A stretch of DNA of 64,000 nt, from contig JARCOQ010000105.1 in NCBI GenBank assembly GCA_029207755.1, positions 124,001 through 188,000 of the forward strand. Reading direction: 5' to 3'. Every line of letters starts with the position of its first letter. Position 1 is the stretch's first letter. Shown piece after piece: positions 1-11,737 of the stretch. Source of the stretch: Chamaea fasciata. Its lineage: Eukaryota > Chordata > Aves > Passeriformes > Sylviidae. The notes beneath the pieces were generated by a model. It ran no database searches and was not told where the DNA came from. It was given only the letters and a program-made list of their open reading frames with translations. Both the position numbers and the translations under genes were made by a program.

Positions 1-1083
1 AAGCAACCTTTTCCTTCTGGCACATCTGTGTGTCTGAGATATAGCCAGAAACTTCTCCGTTTAGATTCAGACTGCAAGCAGGACACAGAACGTGATGGTG
101 TGAATAGCTGAGCAGTAAAGTGCATAACACTGGCATGTTTCAACAGAAGCAGTTTGTCTAAGACCAAGATGGATGTATGGGACTCCAGCAATATGACACT
201 ACACTCAGCTGAGAAGCAAAATGCACAGCTTCAGTGTGTGCTCTGAAAATGAAAAGATGCAAGGAAAAGGTAAGGGGGCAGGTCAGTGAAAGCTTTTTGC
301 CCTGACACATCGAGCTGCTTGAAGCAGAACCACTGTTTGGTTTCACTAAGGACTCTGTGACACTGAGAGGACATGCTCTTCCATGTAGCTGAGAAGGAAA
401 GTGAGAATCACCTGTATGTCTGTCAGAGTTTGTAGGCTGCAAGGGAAAGGTGAAGGCCAAGCCTAGCTTTTAACTGTGGGATTTGTTACAAGGAAGCAGC
501 TGCTGGATGTTTTAAGCTTTTCAGGATCTGTGTGAATGAAAGACTACGCCGGTACCTAGAGCTTGAGGGGAGGCACAATTTCCAACATGTGTGACACAGT
601 CCACTAGGTGTGAACTAGACTCTGAGCAAGGAAGATCGTTCTTAACTGACACCCCTGGTCCTAGAATAGACCGGTGCTATACACTTAACTCCTCAGCTCT
701 AGGTACTGTGGCCGTCAGGCACTCCTGCAGTCTGAATCTAAACTGGAATGCTCCCAGCCACTGCTCTATAGTGAACAAGTAAAAAGTGAAGAATCTTTCC
801 CCACTGCCTGTTCAAAGATGAAGATATGAAAATTAAAGTTTTAAGTTGCCTCTAAAAAAACCTTTAAAAGTGCTTTATTTTACAAAATGAGGCACCCTGT
901 TGAAAGTTTTTACTAGAGCTTGTAGTTGATACACTAAGCTTGCTAATATCAGACTGTGGATGCAGCAGGCAGGAGAGCAGTAAACAGTTAATACATCAAG
1001 CAAGGTAGCGGTAGACTTTTGATACATGATGCTGGCTAAGGCTTCTTCTGGAATTTGTTGAACATTCCAGGTCCAGCTGATGC
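1..1083. other. No gene recognised; degenerate repeat-rich DNA
   Basis: No open frame here resembles a known protein. Positions 190-460 hold two loosely similar blocks (both with a 'gctgagaag' core and an 'aaggaaaagg/aagggaaagg' core), which suggests an old, decayed tandem repeat. The stretch adjoins the retroviral remnant starting near 1084 and may be its degraded pol/3' part, but nothing readable supports that. Confidence 0.4.
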
Positions 1084-3900
1084 CTAAATATTTAACTTCT
1101 CAAGGTGGACCCTGAATTTTCTTAGAATTGACTGCCCATCCACAGTGCCACAGTAATTCAATAATGGCATCCAGGTTTTGTTGCACCTGTTCATATACAG
1201 TACCTGTATGAGAACATCATTAATGTGTTGTACAGTCTGTACTTCAGCTGGTGCTGTATGTTGTGCTAAAGTACGGTGTATTGCTTGGTGATAAAAAATA
1301 GGAGTATTTTTATAGCCCTGGGGGAAGACAGGTAAAGGTGTATCTGTTTCCTCCCCAAGTAAATGCAAACTGATCTTGAGCGATACAGGGAACAGAAATC
1401 ATGAAAAACATGTTAACTACATCAAGTACAGCATATCATGTTCCTGGATGTGCCTGAATTCAGTGTACTAGTGTAGCATTCAGGAACAGCAGCAGTTATG
1501 GGGGGTGTTTTTTTTGTTCACTGCCCTGTAATCTACAGACATTCGCCAGCTGCCATCTGGCTTTTTTACAGGTCAGACGAGACTATTAAAAGGAGAATGT
1601 GTGTAATAAAAAACACCTGCTTGTAGCAAATCACTAACAGTTGCTTGAATTTCTGCATCTCCTCGTGGAAATTTATAGTGCTTTATATTTACAGTTTCTG
1701 TGGCTCTGGGGACTTCTGCTTCTTGTTGTAGTGATAACCCTGGCATGTAGGCACTGTGTGGTGCCAAATGCCCTATATGTACCATTAATTTCTAATGTAG
1801 CACTCCACAAAATATCCATTCCTAAAATGTATTGACCAATTGAAGCAACCACAACAGAATATATAGGAGGGTCCCAATTTCCCATTTGCAATCCGATTTA
1901 GTAACCCTCCCCACTACAGTTTGCTCACCTTATCCCCATATGGGAACAGTAGTTCCCTGTATTCCTTCTGGGTTGCCTTCAATGATAGCAACCTCTGCCC
2001 CCATATCAACTAAAACACGGAGTCCTTGTTTATTTGTATTTGGCCACCAAATAATACATTGGATAAAGGGACAAGGGTCCTATCACAACACACAGCAGTC
2101 CAGAATGAGGGTTTGGTCTATTCCCTATTCCTTTATCACTTGTCCCTCTGCCTCAGCTACAGCTTCCTTTATGTCTGTCCATGGGTAAACCAGTGCAGAC
2201 GGATCAAATTATGATCTTCTGTCTTCCCCAGCCCCAGGTACTCCACCTTCTGTACTTTCTTGCTCTGGAAATTCTATGCCATACAACATAAGGCATGTAG
2301 TGGTTCTCCATCTGTATCTTTTTTGTCTACACTTGGTTGAGGAGTAAACAAAAGAAGGGGATCCATTCATTCAGCTCTCCCTATTACTATTCCCCTGTTG
2401 ATTTTCCTGCTTTTCTGCTTTCCCCTGATTCTGGGCTGATTTCTCTGATTCTAATCCTGGTAAATCCCCTAACTGACTTAATTTTTCAATCACCTGTTCA
2501 ATCAGGTTCCCTTGCCCTGGTAAGATTAAGGGGATAAGGTAAGCTTTCCCTCCCTTTAGGCAGCTCTCTAGGAGAGTGTCCCATATCCTGGGGTTAAGGG
2601 CTAGGCCATATAAAACTCAGGAAGCCCCATCATGACACTAATTTTCATTCCTTCTGCTTTAAGCAGATTGCAAACTTGTCTTAAAGTCGTCCATTCTGTG
2701 GCCACAGAAGGCCAAGCAGCATCAGTGGTATACTGACCTGAAAAGCCTTCTCCAGCAACTGCAATGTAGTAATGTATCTGTGTAACAGGCCATTCTGATG
2801 CACCAGCCAAACTGCTTGTGAGTAATCTTACCAAACCACCTGCAGTTTTGTTGTTAGAGCTCTCAGGAATTCGTCAAGGTTACTAGAAAAACAATGGGAT
2901 CAAAGATGGGAGCAGAGAGCCTGAGAAACTGTCTGCAAAAAATGTAAACCCTAGATAGGGGAAGCACAAAGTGAGGATGGATGCTTGACCAATTGGATGT
3001 CCTGAAGGATGTGTGCCTGTCTCATGAAGAAGCAGCCTAGTCAACCCAGAGATGCATGCCCATGTGGACAGTTGACCTAGAACCTATGCCTGGCATGGAA
3101 CATAAACAATAAATGGCTTCTGTTGGAATCATATTGATTTGTTTATTCAGTGGCCCATTTCCCCCCTGCACTGCAACCTTAGTAACATTATTTGCCCAAA
3201 TACCACATAACACTGACTGCACATACGTATCAGAGGTAAGTCCCATAAACTTTTTAGCATCTGCATCATCTAGTAACACAAGTGTCAGCACCTTTCTCCT
3301 AGCAGCATTTCAATTGCACACAATAAACTGCGGCTATGTCCCCCTCCTTCTCACACATATATGGACCATCATATTTGTCATTCTTGCAGTGCTGTTGCAA
3401 ACATCCAGCAGCTGCTCCCATCATGTAGGCTCCAGAAGAAAAAGCCATTGCTGGGCTGCAGCTTCCCCTTGCTGCAAGTAAGCCACATCAAACTCCCCAG
3501 TGCACACTGTCCTTCCCTTCTCTGCTGCATCTACCATTGTATCCTCTGCATCTCTGCATCAAAAGCCAAGCACAATTGTTTCCACAGGAGGCTGAAAGAG
3601 GAATAGGTAGCAGCACAAGAAGTCTTTGAACTTCCCCCTTACGACTGCTAATGTGAATTTGGCAGGCAAGCAAGTGGCAGCCATGCTCCTCTGGCAGCCA
3701 ATATGCTGCGCACACCAGCCTAGTGCTCCGTGGCTTTGTTCTTCATCTTTTGTAACCTGTTGCACTTTCATTCTCCTGGAGGCGAATCGTTGTCTACTTC
3801 TCACAAAGAACACTGCCAGCAGTGAAGCACTCCAAAGCATTGCTTCTGCCAAGACGCACCTTGGACCGAGCACTTTCCTTCTAAGCGCTACATACCACCA
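1084..3900 (-). pseudogene. Decayed endogenous retrovirus, gag-pro-pol remnant
   Basis: The element reads right to left. Reverse-transcriptase pieces lie at 1084-1368 (FPQGYKN block, then INDVLI where the catalytic YxDD should be) and 1573-1785 (N-terminal fingers region, with a 'DLLQAGV' block). A protease lies about 1790-2030: the active-site triplet reads D-M-G at 1999-2007 instead of DTG, followed by ILGMD near 1820. A capsid-like gag piece occupies 2601-2764 and continues in the same frame at 3177-3291, on either side of a younger solo LTR. From 3300 to 3900 I expect matrix/leader sequence but recognise none. Stops and shifts are frequent, the catalytic aspartates are damaged, and no product is expected. 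The order gag-pro-pol is retroviral; the genus is not clear to me. No LTRs belonging to this element were identified. Confidence 0.7.
2765..3170 (+). mobile_element. Solo LTR inserted in the older ERV gag
   Basis: A 406-bp LTR starts with TGTAG and ends with CTGCA. It is flanked by a perfect 6-bp target duplication CTGCAA (2759-2764 and 3171-3176). A polyadenylation signal AATAAA lies at 3108-3113, giving the + orientation. Its relative at 63144-63545 is the 5' LTR of another ERV in this window. No internal retroviral sequence is present, so it is a solo LTR left by LTR-LTR recombination. Confidence 0.88.
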
Positions 3901-4217
3901 TGTTTGGCCTCACATAGTCTGAATCTAAATGGAAAGCTTCTCAGCTACATCTTGCAGAGAGCTGTGTTTTGCTATAATAGGCAAAATTAATGAAAATGTT
4001 AAAGTCATAAATTATAATATTTCAGTCTCTGACAGGGGGGTCTGTGGGAATGGGATGGGATCTCTGTGGCTGTGATGAGGATCCATGGGGCAGGAATGAA
4101 ATTTGTGGGGCTGGGCTGGAAATTCGTGTGGCTTGAACAAGGATAGAAAACATAAAGTGGGATCAGTGCGTGTCCTCAGAATGCTGCCAGGCATATCCGT
4201 GCTGCCTTCCTGACCCA

Positions 4218-4320
4218 ACTCAGGGTGTTACCGGGATGGCAAATCCAATGATTATGATGCTGGCAGCGATGACAGACATGATGACCAACACCACCTTGAG
4301 ATTCCAGCCAAATTCTGGCT
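4218..4320 (-). CDS. Putative last exon of a single-pass membrane protein (VAMP-like tail?)
   Basis: On the minus strand an AG acceptor (after 'cttccc') at 4321-4322 opens a frame of 33 codons ending in TGA at 4218-4220. It encodes a short polar start (PEFGWNLK), about 20 hydrophobic residues (VVLVIMSVIAASIIIIGFA) and a very short end, IPVTP. This fits the terminal exon of a tail-anchored or type I membrane protein. The WNLK plus hydrophobic run resembles the C-terminus of synaptobrevin/VAMP proteins, and in mammals VAMP2 lies near an ALOX cluster. No SNARE-motif exon was found upstream (4330-5900 is repeats), and no AATAAA follows. It could be a relic or a different membrane protein. Confidence 0.3.
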
Positions 4321-4329
4321 CTGGGAAGC

Positions 4330-5760
4330 ACAGGATGGTGAGGAGGGGGAGGAGAAACACTGTTCTAGTGCTCCACAGTTCTGAATTCCTCTCCCAAATT
4401 CCTACATGCCACATTCCCAGCCTCACCCCAGGAAAGGCAGGGAGTGGGGAACCAGAGGAACATGGGGACTTAGGAGATCTGGCGGTCCCGGAGCCAAAAG
4501 AGGAGGCTGGAGATGGGGAGAGGTTGAATGGCTGGAAAAGAAGGTGCAGAGGGGAATTGGTGCAGGATAAGGGGATGCATGGTGTACACGTTGCTGGGGA
4601 AGATGGTTTCTAGGAGTGCAAGATTTTGCAGAGGGGATTCCAGGGGCTTCCTTGCCCAGGAAAGGGTGTCCATTGCTCCCCAGTTTCAAGGAAAAGGGAG
4701 TCACAGAGGGGAGACCTGGAAATGGATGACCTGGCGGCCCTCAGTGTGAAAGAACAGGGGGTCTGGAGGCTGGGAAAGGAGAGAATGAAGATCCAGGTCC
4801 CAGAGTCAAGGAAAAGGTGAATGTTGGGGACTGCTGATGATGGAATGGCCAGGAAAGGGAGTGCAGGGGTATAAGTGGAGGACAAGGGGTGTAGGGTAAG
4901 GGGTCCCGGTGCCATATGAGGGGGTTCAGGGGGTCTCAGTGTGGAGAATTTGGTGCGGGGGTGTCAGTACCAGGGTTGGGGTGCAGGGGGGTGGGTCCCA
5001 GTGCACAGGAATGAGGATTCAGAGCTGTCCTAAGGTCAAAGAAATAGGGTGTACAGGGATTAAGAGAGGTAGGACGGAAGGTTCAAAGGGTCCCCAGTGT
5101 TGAGCACAGGTGAGTCATGGGTTAGCAAGAGCCAGGACAGCTGGGGAGGGGGGCTAAAGGGGTACCAAGTGTTAAGGAAAAGGGAAAGGCAGCAATGGGG
5201 ATGCAGGGTGTCCCAGGACAAATGAAAAGGAGGATCTGGAGGCTGGAGAGGCGGGGTGGCTGGGAAAGGGGGTTCAGGGTCATTCTATGCCAGGAATGGT
5301 GGATCAGGCAGTCCCAGTGCTCTTGAACTGCGGTTCAGGGTTGTTGGTGCTGGGAACTGCAGTTCAGGGGGATCCCAGGGTAAGGAAAGGCAGGGATAAG
5401 GGTGGGGAGAGGTGAGACCTCCAGGGCGGAGGATTCAGGGCGTCGTCGGTGTTGAGAAAGGGAGAATTTGGGGACTGGAAGAAGCAGGAATGGGTTTGGG
5501 GACTGGGAAAGGCAGGAATGGGCAGCAGGTGCCATGTTCAAGGGAAGGGGAGAGGCTGGGGGCTGGGAGAGGCAGTGTGGCCGGGAAAGAGGATGGAGGG
5601 TTGTGCCAGGGCCAGGGAGTGGGGTGCAGGGGAGTCTCGGTGCACAGGAATGTGGGGTTCAGCTTTCGGACAATGGCGGTTCTGAGGTTCCAGTTCCCGG
5701 GAATGGCAGTTCAGAGGTGTATCCTAGTGCTGGGAGTCCCACTCACCCCTCGCTGAACCC
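4330..5760. repeat. G-rich degenerate minisatellite
   Basis: The plus strand is a long run of loosely repeated units of about 25-45 bp built on motifs such as 'gggaatggg', 'ctgggaaagg' and 'ggttcaggggg'. Open frames here are by-products of stop-poor G-rich sequence. It may be the intron of the minus-strand gene ending at 4218. At 5750-5850 (minus) there are two ATG-led frames near a GTGAGT donor, but neither is recognisable. Confidence 0.6.
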
Positions 5761-5975
5761 CTGGACTGCCCCCAGCCCCAGCGGTAGAGCCATCGATGGC
5801 ACTTGCTCTGCTGTGGCCCTGGCCCTAGAGACGCCTCCAGGCCCATGACTGGCGCCACTGTTTCCTGCCAGCCAATGGCAGATAGGGATGCTTGTGACAG
5901 AGGAGACCTTGGGCAGGGACATGTGAAGCTCCTGGTCAGTTGTGAATGCTCCTCCTTTGGCTCAGGCCATCCCTT

Positions 5976-6715
5976 AGGTAATGTCCCCACAGCCACCCCC
6001 AGGGCCATCACTTGGGTAATGTCCCCACAGCCACCCCCAGGGCCATCACTTGGGTAATGTCCCCACAGCCACCCCCAGGGCCATCACTTGGGTAATGTCC
6101 TCACAGCCACCCCCAGGGCCATCACTTGGGTAATGTCCTCACAGCCACCCCCAGGGCCATCACTTGGGTAATGTCCCCACAGCCACCCCCAGGGCCATCA
6201 CTTGGGTAATGTCCCCACAGCCACCCCCAAGGCCATCGCTTGGGTAATATCCCCACAGTCACCCCCAGGGCCATTGCTTGGGTAATGTCCCCACAGCCAC
6301 CCCCAAGGCCATCGCTTGGGTAATATCCCCACAGTCACCCCCAGGGCCATTGCTTGGGTAATGTCCCCACAGCCACCCCCAAGGCCATCGCTTGGGTAAT
6401 ATCCCCACAGCCACCCCCAGGGCCATTGCTTGGGTAATGTCCCCACAGCCACCCCCAAGGCCATCGCTTGGGTAATGTCCCCACAGCCACCCCCAAGGCC
6501 ATCGCTTGGGTAATATCCCCACAGTCACCCCCAGGGCCATTGCTTGGGTAATGTCCCCAAAGCCACCCCCAGGGCCATCGCTTGGGTAATATCCCCACAG
6601 TCACCCCCAGGGCCATCGCTTGGGTAATGTCCTCACAGTCACCCCCAGGGCCATCACTTGGGTAATGTCCTCACAGCCACCCCCAGGGCCACTGCTTGGG
6701 TAATGTCCCCATGGC
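5976..6715. repeat. 38-bp tandem satellite, about 19 copies
   Basis: A unit of 38 bp with core 'ggccatcacttgggtaatgt' and 'ccacagccaccccc' repeats about 19 times. Two unit types occur: 'atcactt' in the first copies and 'atcgctt/attgctt' in the middle, partly alternating as higher-order pairs. It ends about 200 bp before the lipoxygenase start codon. The minus-strand frames across it are repeat artefacts. Confidence 0.92.
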
Positions 6716-6917
6716 CACATCAGCTGAGATCAGAGGTACTGGATGCTGGCCAGTAGCGGTGATCTGATAACACCTCCCTGAGGAGGAAGGACCCAACACC
6801 CGCTCACACAACAGCCATGGGGGTTGCGACACCCAAATCACTCAAAACAGCAGGTTTGCACCCCACAGCCCCTCACTCTTCTCTGAAGGCATCTCCAGGA
6901 CATCACTGCAGCTTGTC

Positions 6918-9900
6918 ATGGCCGTCTACAAGGTGACAGTAGCAACCGGTGACATGGTGGAAGCTGGGACCAACAACTCCATCTCCATCACCTTGGTGGG
7001 CAGCTATGGCGAGAGCCGCCAGACCACCGTCTCCTTCTTGTTCCTGCCAGGGAAGGTGGGGATGGGGATAGGGGCACAAGGGGTGGTAGAGCTGTCCTGG
7101 GGACTTGAGGGGTTACACAGGCTGCCCCAGGGTTGTGAGAGGCTGCATGGACTATTGGAGATACAAGAGGATGGTGGGAAGGGATTTGAGAGAGATGGAG
7201 GAAAGGGGTTCCACGGTCTGGAGAAAAAAGAATTTGGGGAGGATGGTGGGTAGTGGTCCTGGGGGATTGGAGGAATGGTGTTCTGGGAGGATGGAGGAAA
7301 AGAACTTTGAGGGGATGGTGGAGGATAAGAATCCTGGACGCAATGGAAGCAAGTGGAGATGCTTTGAGCCCCTTCTCTGCTGGTGTCCCCAGTGCTACCA
7401 CAGAGCATCTGCCCATCCCCCCAGAAGCCATTTCCTCTTCTCCAGGAGAGGACCCTCTCTGTGCACTGCAGGCAGGACTTGGGCCCCATTGTCCTCATCC
7501 GCCTGCATAAGTGGCGGCTCTTCCTGGAGGATGCCTGGTTCTGCAAGGACGTCCGGGTGACAGCCCCCAATGGCACTCTGTATCGCTTCCCCTGCTACCA
7601 GTGGCTGGAAGGGGTCACCACGGTGGAGGTGCGGGAGGGCTCAGGTAGGACCCACCCTGTTCCCATTCTCCTCTGACGGCCAGAGGTCCGACTTTTGACA
7701 CCTCCCTTCTTTCTAGGGAAGAAGCTAGTGGACGACAAGCTGCAGATCCTCAAGGAACATCGTCGGCGGGAGCTGGCAGCACGGCAGGAGGCTTACCAGT
7801 AACAGCAGGGACATGGGGACAAGGCCTACTTTGGCCAGGTGGGCTAGTCAGAAGTGATGATGATGTCTGCTCCCATTTTTCCCCCTGCTCAGGTGGAAGA
7901 ACTTTGCCCAGGGCTGGCCCCGTTGCCTCAACGTGGACTCCATCTTTGAACTGGACTCCAACATCCAGTTTTCCTGCATCAGGGCCAACAACTTCACTGG
8001 TTTCCTCATCTTCCAGTAAGCAGTGCCCTGAGGCCATGGAGGACCTGGGTGATGGCAGGGAAAGGGGCCAGAGAAGGCAAGGAGTATGCTGAGGTCCCCC
8101 CTCTGCCCTGTAGAGGGGCCTCCCACTTTCTTTCAGGGTTTCTATTGAGACGCACCTCCTGGAACAGCCTGGATGAGATGCGCACCATCTTCTCCCGGAC
8201 TCAGGGCCGGGACATTGGTGGGTGCCTTGTGTGTTGTCCCCTGCCCTTCCCCCTGCATCACTCAGGGCTTCACAAGATGTGTCTGGAGGGTGGGTAAGTG
8301 GGTGCTGATGTCTGACCATCCCCTTAGTCCCTGAGTATGTGGCCAAGCATTGGCAAGAAGATGACTTCTTCGGCTCCCAGTTCCTCAATGGCAACAACCC
8401 CATCATCATCCATCGCTGCACCACACTGCCGCTCAAATTCCCAGTGACACCAGAGATGGTCGCTGGCTCACTGGGAGGTGGCACTGACCTGGGCAAGGAG
8501 CTGCAAGAAGGTCGGATTTTCATTGTGGACTACAAGGTGCTGGAGGACATCCCAACCGACACCATTTATGGTCGCCAGCAGTACGTAGCGGCCCCACTCT
8601 GCCTGCTTCACCAGGGCACCGATGGGCTCCTGCGCCCCATTGCTATTCAGGTAGGGATGTCCCACCCCAAATGCTGCCATCAGGAGGGTGGCAGTGGTCC
8701 TAGACCACTGGGTGGTGTCCCACAGCTCAGCCAAACGCCAGGACCCTGCAGCCCCATCTTCCTGCCAAGTGATGATGAATGGGACTGGCTGTTGGCCAAG
8801 ACCTGGGTGCGCAACGCTGATTTCTACAGCCACCAGCTCCTCACCCACCTGCTGAGGACCCACCTGTTTGGGGAGGTCTTCGCTGTCGCCACCCTGCGCC
8901 ACCTGCCCACCTGTCACCCCCTCTTCAAGGTAAGGTCCCCCTTCAAGGCCACCTGCTGCTCCCCGCCCCCGGATCTGAGGGCAGTTATGCTCCACCTGAT
9001 AGCCCCCCAGCTCCATGAAGGGGTCCCTGGTAACCTGCCAGGTGTTTGTTCCCCCCTCAGCTCCTTATGCCTCACTTCCACTTCACACTGCACATCAACA
9101 CATTGGCTCGCACTGTCCTCATCAACCCAGGTGGCCTCATTGACAAGGTAAGCCCTGGAGACTGAGAGCACTGGGCTCTGCTGGGGCACTGCGGCCTGTT
9201 GGGAGCACTGAGGGGCACTGAATGCTCTGGGGTATTGGGATGCATGGGGGTGTACTAGGGACACTGGGGGTCTACTGCAGTCCACTGGGACACTGGGGTC
9301 TTGGAGGTGCTGGGGTCTGCTGAGGGCACTGGAGGTATTGGATTCTGCTGGGGACAGTAGGGTCTCCTGGGAGCCTTGGGGTCTATTGGAAACACTGGGG
9401 GTACTGGAGTGCCACTGGAACCAATGTGGAGTACTGGCGTGTACTGGGAACACTGGGTGTACTGGAATTGCAGGGGAGCACTGTAGTGAACTTGGGGCAC
9501 TAGGGGGCACTGGTGAGAGACGTGGGAGACACCAGAGAACATGGGGCGGAGGGCACTGGAGAGCACTGGGGTATATGGGAGTACCGGGTATGTATGTGGA
9601 GGACTTGTACCCTGGGAGCAGTGCAGGGTACTGGGGTATACTGGGAGCACTGGGGGACACTGAAGTCTGGCACCTCCTGCCCTCCCCAACCATGGGTGGC
9701 CCTCCTCCCAGGGCTCAGGGGTCACCTATGAGGGGCTGCTGCTGGTGGTGCAGCGAGGCCTGGAGCAGGTGACCTACACGTCCCTGTGCCTCCCCGATGA
9801 CATCCGCCACCGTGGCATGTCCCATGTCCCCAACTACCACTACCGAGATGATGGGATGAGCCTCTGGGAAGCCATTGAGAGGTGAGACTGGTTTTGGGGG

Positions 9901-11162
9901 GTGGAGGGTGGTCCTGGTTCCCACAGTCCTGTGCCCCAGGATCCCACAGTCACCTCGTTCCTATGGCAGCTTTGTCACCGGCATTGTGACATTCTACTAC
10001 GGTGGGGATGCAGCAGTGAGCGGGGACACCGAGCTGCAGGCCTGGGTGATGGACATCTTCACCAATGGCTTCCTGGGCAGAACCTCCTCAGGTAGCACAC
10101 CTGTGGCTGCCACAGGATGTCCTCAGGGGAGGCAGGGGACAGGCAGGTCCCTGAGGCTCTTGGCTGTCCCCATCCCCACCCAGGTGTTCCCTCCTCGCTG
10201 CAGACAGTGGCGGAGCTCATCAAGTTCCTCACCATGGTGATGTTCACCTGCTCAGCGCAGCATGCAGCTGTCAACAATGGGCAGGTGGGACATGGGCCAG
10301 GGACCCAAAGTATATCCCCAGGTGTCCTCCAGCCACGCTGGGGACATGTCCTCCTCCCACTCCTTTGTGCATAGGAAGGATGCCTCCATGCTGAACCAAT
10401 GTCTATGTCACACCTCTCTACATGCCAGAAGGATGTCCCCATCCATCCTCTTCATACTGGAGGAGATGTCCCCATCCATCTCCCTTGCCATGCTGAGATG
10501 TTCCCATCTGCCCCCTCTCTGTTCCAAAGAATCTCCCCACCTGTCTCCTGGCTGTTTCGGGGGGATGTCCTCTGAAGTGACCTATCCCCCTGCAGTATGA
10601 TTTGGGGGCCTTCGTCCCTAACGCCCCGTCCTCCATGCGCCATCCACCACCCTGCGAGAAGGGCCGGGCCTTCCTCCAGCACTTCCTCGACACCATCCCT
10701 GAGGTGGCCACCACTGCCAACATCCTGGTGGCTCTGATTCTCCTCAGCTCCCAACTCAAGGACAGGGTGAGTCTGGCCCCACAGTCCCCATGTGCCCCTG
10801 CCAACAGCTCTGTGGGGCTGGGAAACTGCAAGAGGTGTCCACAAGGGTGGATGTGACAATCTTTGGTGTCACCAAGCTTGGGGGACAGCCACCATTGCTC
10901 CACACCTACCAGGGTGCCAGAGAACCCCTGAATGGCACCAAGCGGTTGAAGCTGGAAGTTTCATGTCCCTGTCCCTTCCCAGAGGCTCCTGGGACAGTAT
11001 CCAGAGGAGTGGTTCACAGAGGCAGAACCCCGGCGGCACATCCGAGCCTTCCAAGGGCGACTGGAGGAGATCCGGGACCAGATTGAGGAGAGGAACCACC
11101 TGGCTGAGTTGAGATACAACTACCTGAACCCACTAGAGACAGAGAACAGCATCTCCATCTGA
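6918..11162 (+). CDS. ALOX15B-like: Arachidonate lipoxygenase, ALOX15B/ALOX12B/ALOXE3 clade, 13 exons
   Basis: A non-haem iron dioxygenase that adds O2 to polyunsaturated fatty acids. Inferred exons: 6918-7055, 7446-7644, 7717-7798, 7893-8015, 8114-8217, 8328-8650, 8726-8929, 9061-9147, 9712-9881, 9970-10091, 10184-10284, 10596-10766, 10983-11162. They total 2004 nt in one phase-consistent frame (667 aa), the usual family length. Exons 1-2 encode the PLAT domain (about residues 1-112); the rest is the catalytic domain. Iron ligands visible: His364 and His369 (THLLRTHL), His544 and Asn548 (AQHAAVNNG), and the terminal Ile667. Ala407 (NTLAR) sits at the Coffa stereocontrol site, which predicts S-type oxygenation. 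Exon lengths match the classic 14-exon LOX gene, except that exon 6 appears to be two ancestral exons fused. The start is MAVYKV, as in epidermal LOXs. Which clade member it is cannot be settled by eye. Confidence 0.92.
9148..9711. repeat. Intronic minisatellite in the lipoxygenase gene
   Basis: The intron between coding exons 8 and 9 consists almost wholly of short, variable units on the theme 'cactgggg' / 'actgggagcactggggt' (about 9-20 bp). It is much longer than the neighbouring introns (about 90-400 bp). A GTAAGC donor at 9148 and a pyrimidine-rich AG acceptor at 9710-9711 bound it. Confidence 0.85.
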
Positions 11163-11516
11163 GCACAGGAGCTGCACCTGCTCAGCACCCCCAGCATCTC
11201 CAGCACCCAGCACACTCAGAACCCCACATATAGTCACCCCCAGCACACAACCCCAGTACCTGGACACCCAGTGCACCCAGCACCTCCAGAACACCCAGCA
11301 TCCTGCATCTGGGCACCTCCAACACACAACCACCAGCATATGGATATCCAATACATCCAGCACTCCCAGCATCCCTTACATGGCAAACACGCTTGTCACC
11401 GAGCATCCCACACTTGGACAACCCCAGCAACCCCATGACCCTACACCTGGAGATCCTCAGCATCTACCCCCCAGCACCCTCAGCACCACCCTCTCCATTT
11501 TCCTCTCCCCAATAAA
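11163..11516 (+). terminator. Lipoxygenase 3' UTR and polyadenylation signal
   Basis: Sequence after the TGA is rich in degenerate 'cagcacccc' repeats and carries AATAAA at 11511-11516, a plausible polyadenylation signal about 350 bp after the stop codon. Confidence 0.75.
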
Positions 11517-11737
11517 TGCCAGCTTGTCAATCAAACCATTGCCACTTGCAGGCATACCCTAAAACCACAGGGATCCACACAGCCCCCACTCAAAGTGGGA
11601 AGCTGGACTGAGGCAACTGGGTGACATGACGGAGTTCCCAGTGCTCCCAGTGCTTCCTCCCAGTGCTCATCACTGGTCCCCAGTGACCCCCTGCAGTGCT
11701 GCCCTTGTTGTGGGCAGAGTGGGAGTTTCAAACAAAG

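Noticed and set aside
6198..6616. Repetitive minus-strand protein (ALGVAVGTLPK units)
   Set aside because: Translation of the 38-bp satellite; three shifted versions exist, as expected for a repeat unit not divisible by three.
5976..6715. CRISPR-like array
   Set aside because: The 38-bp units abut directly, with no unique spacers, and the genome is a bird's.
8137..8217. Shorter exon 5 of the lipoxygenase using the AG at 8135-8136
   Set aside because: It breaks the reading phase; the AG at 8112-8113 gives the family's 104-nt exon and a consistent frame.
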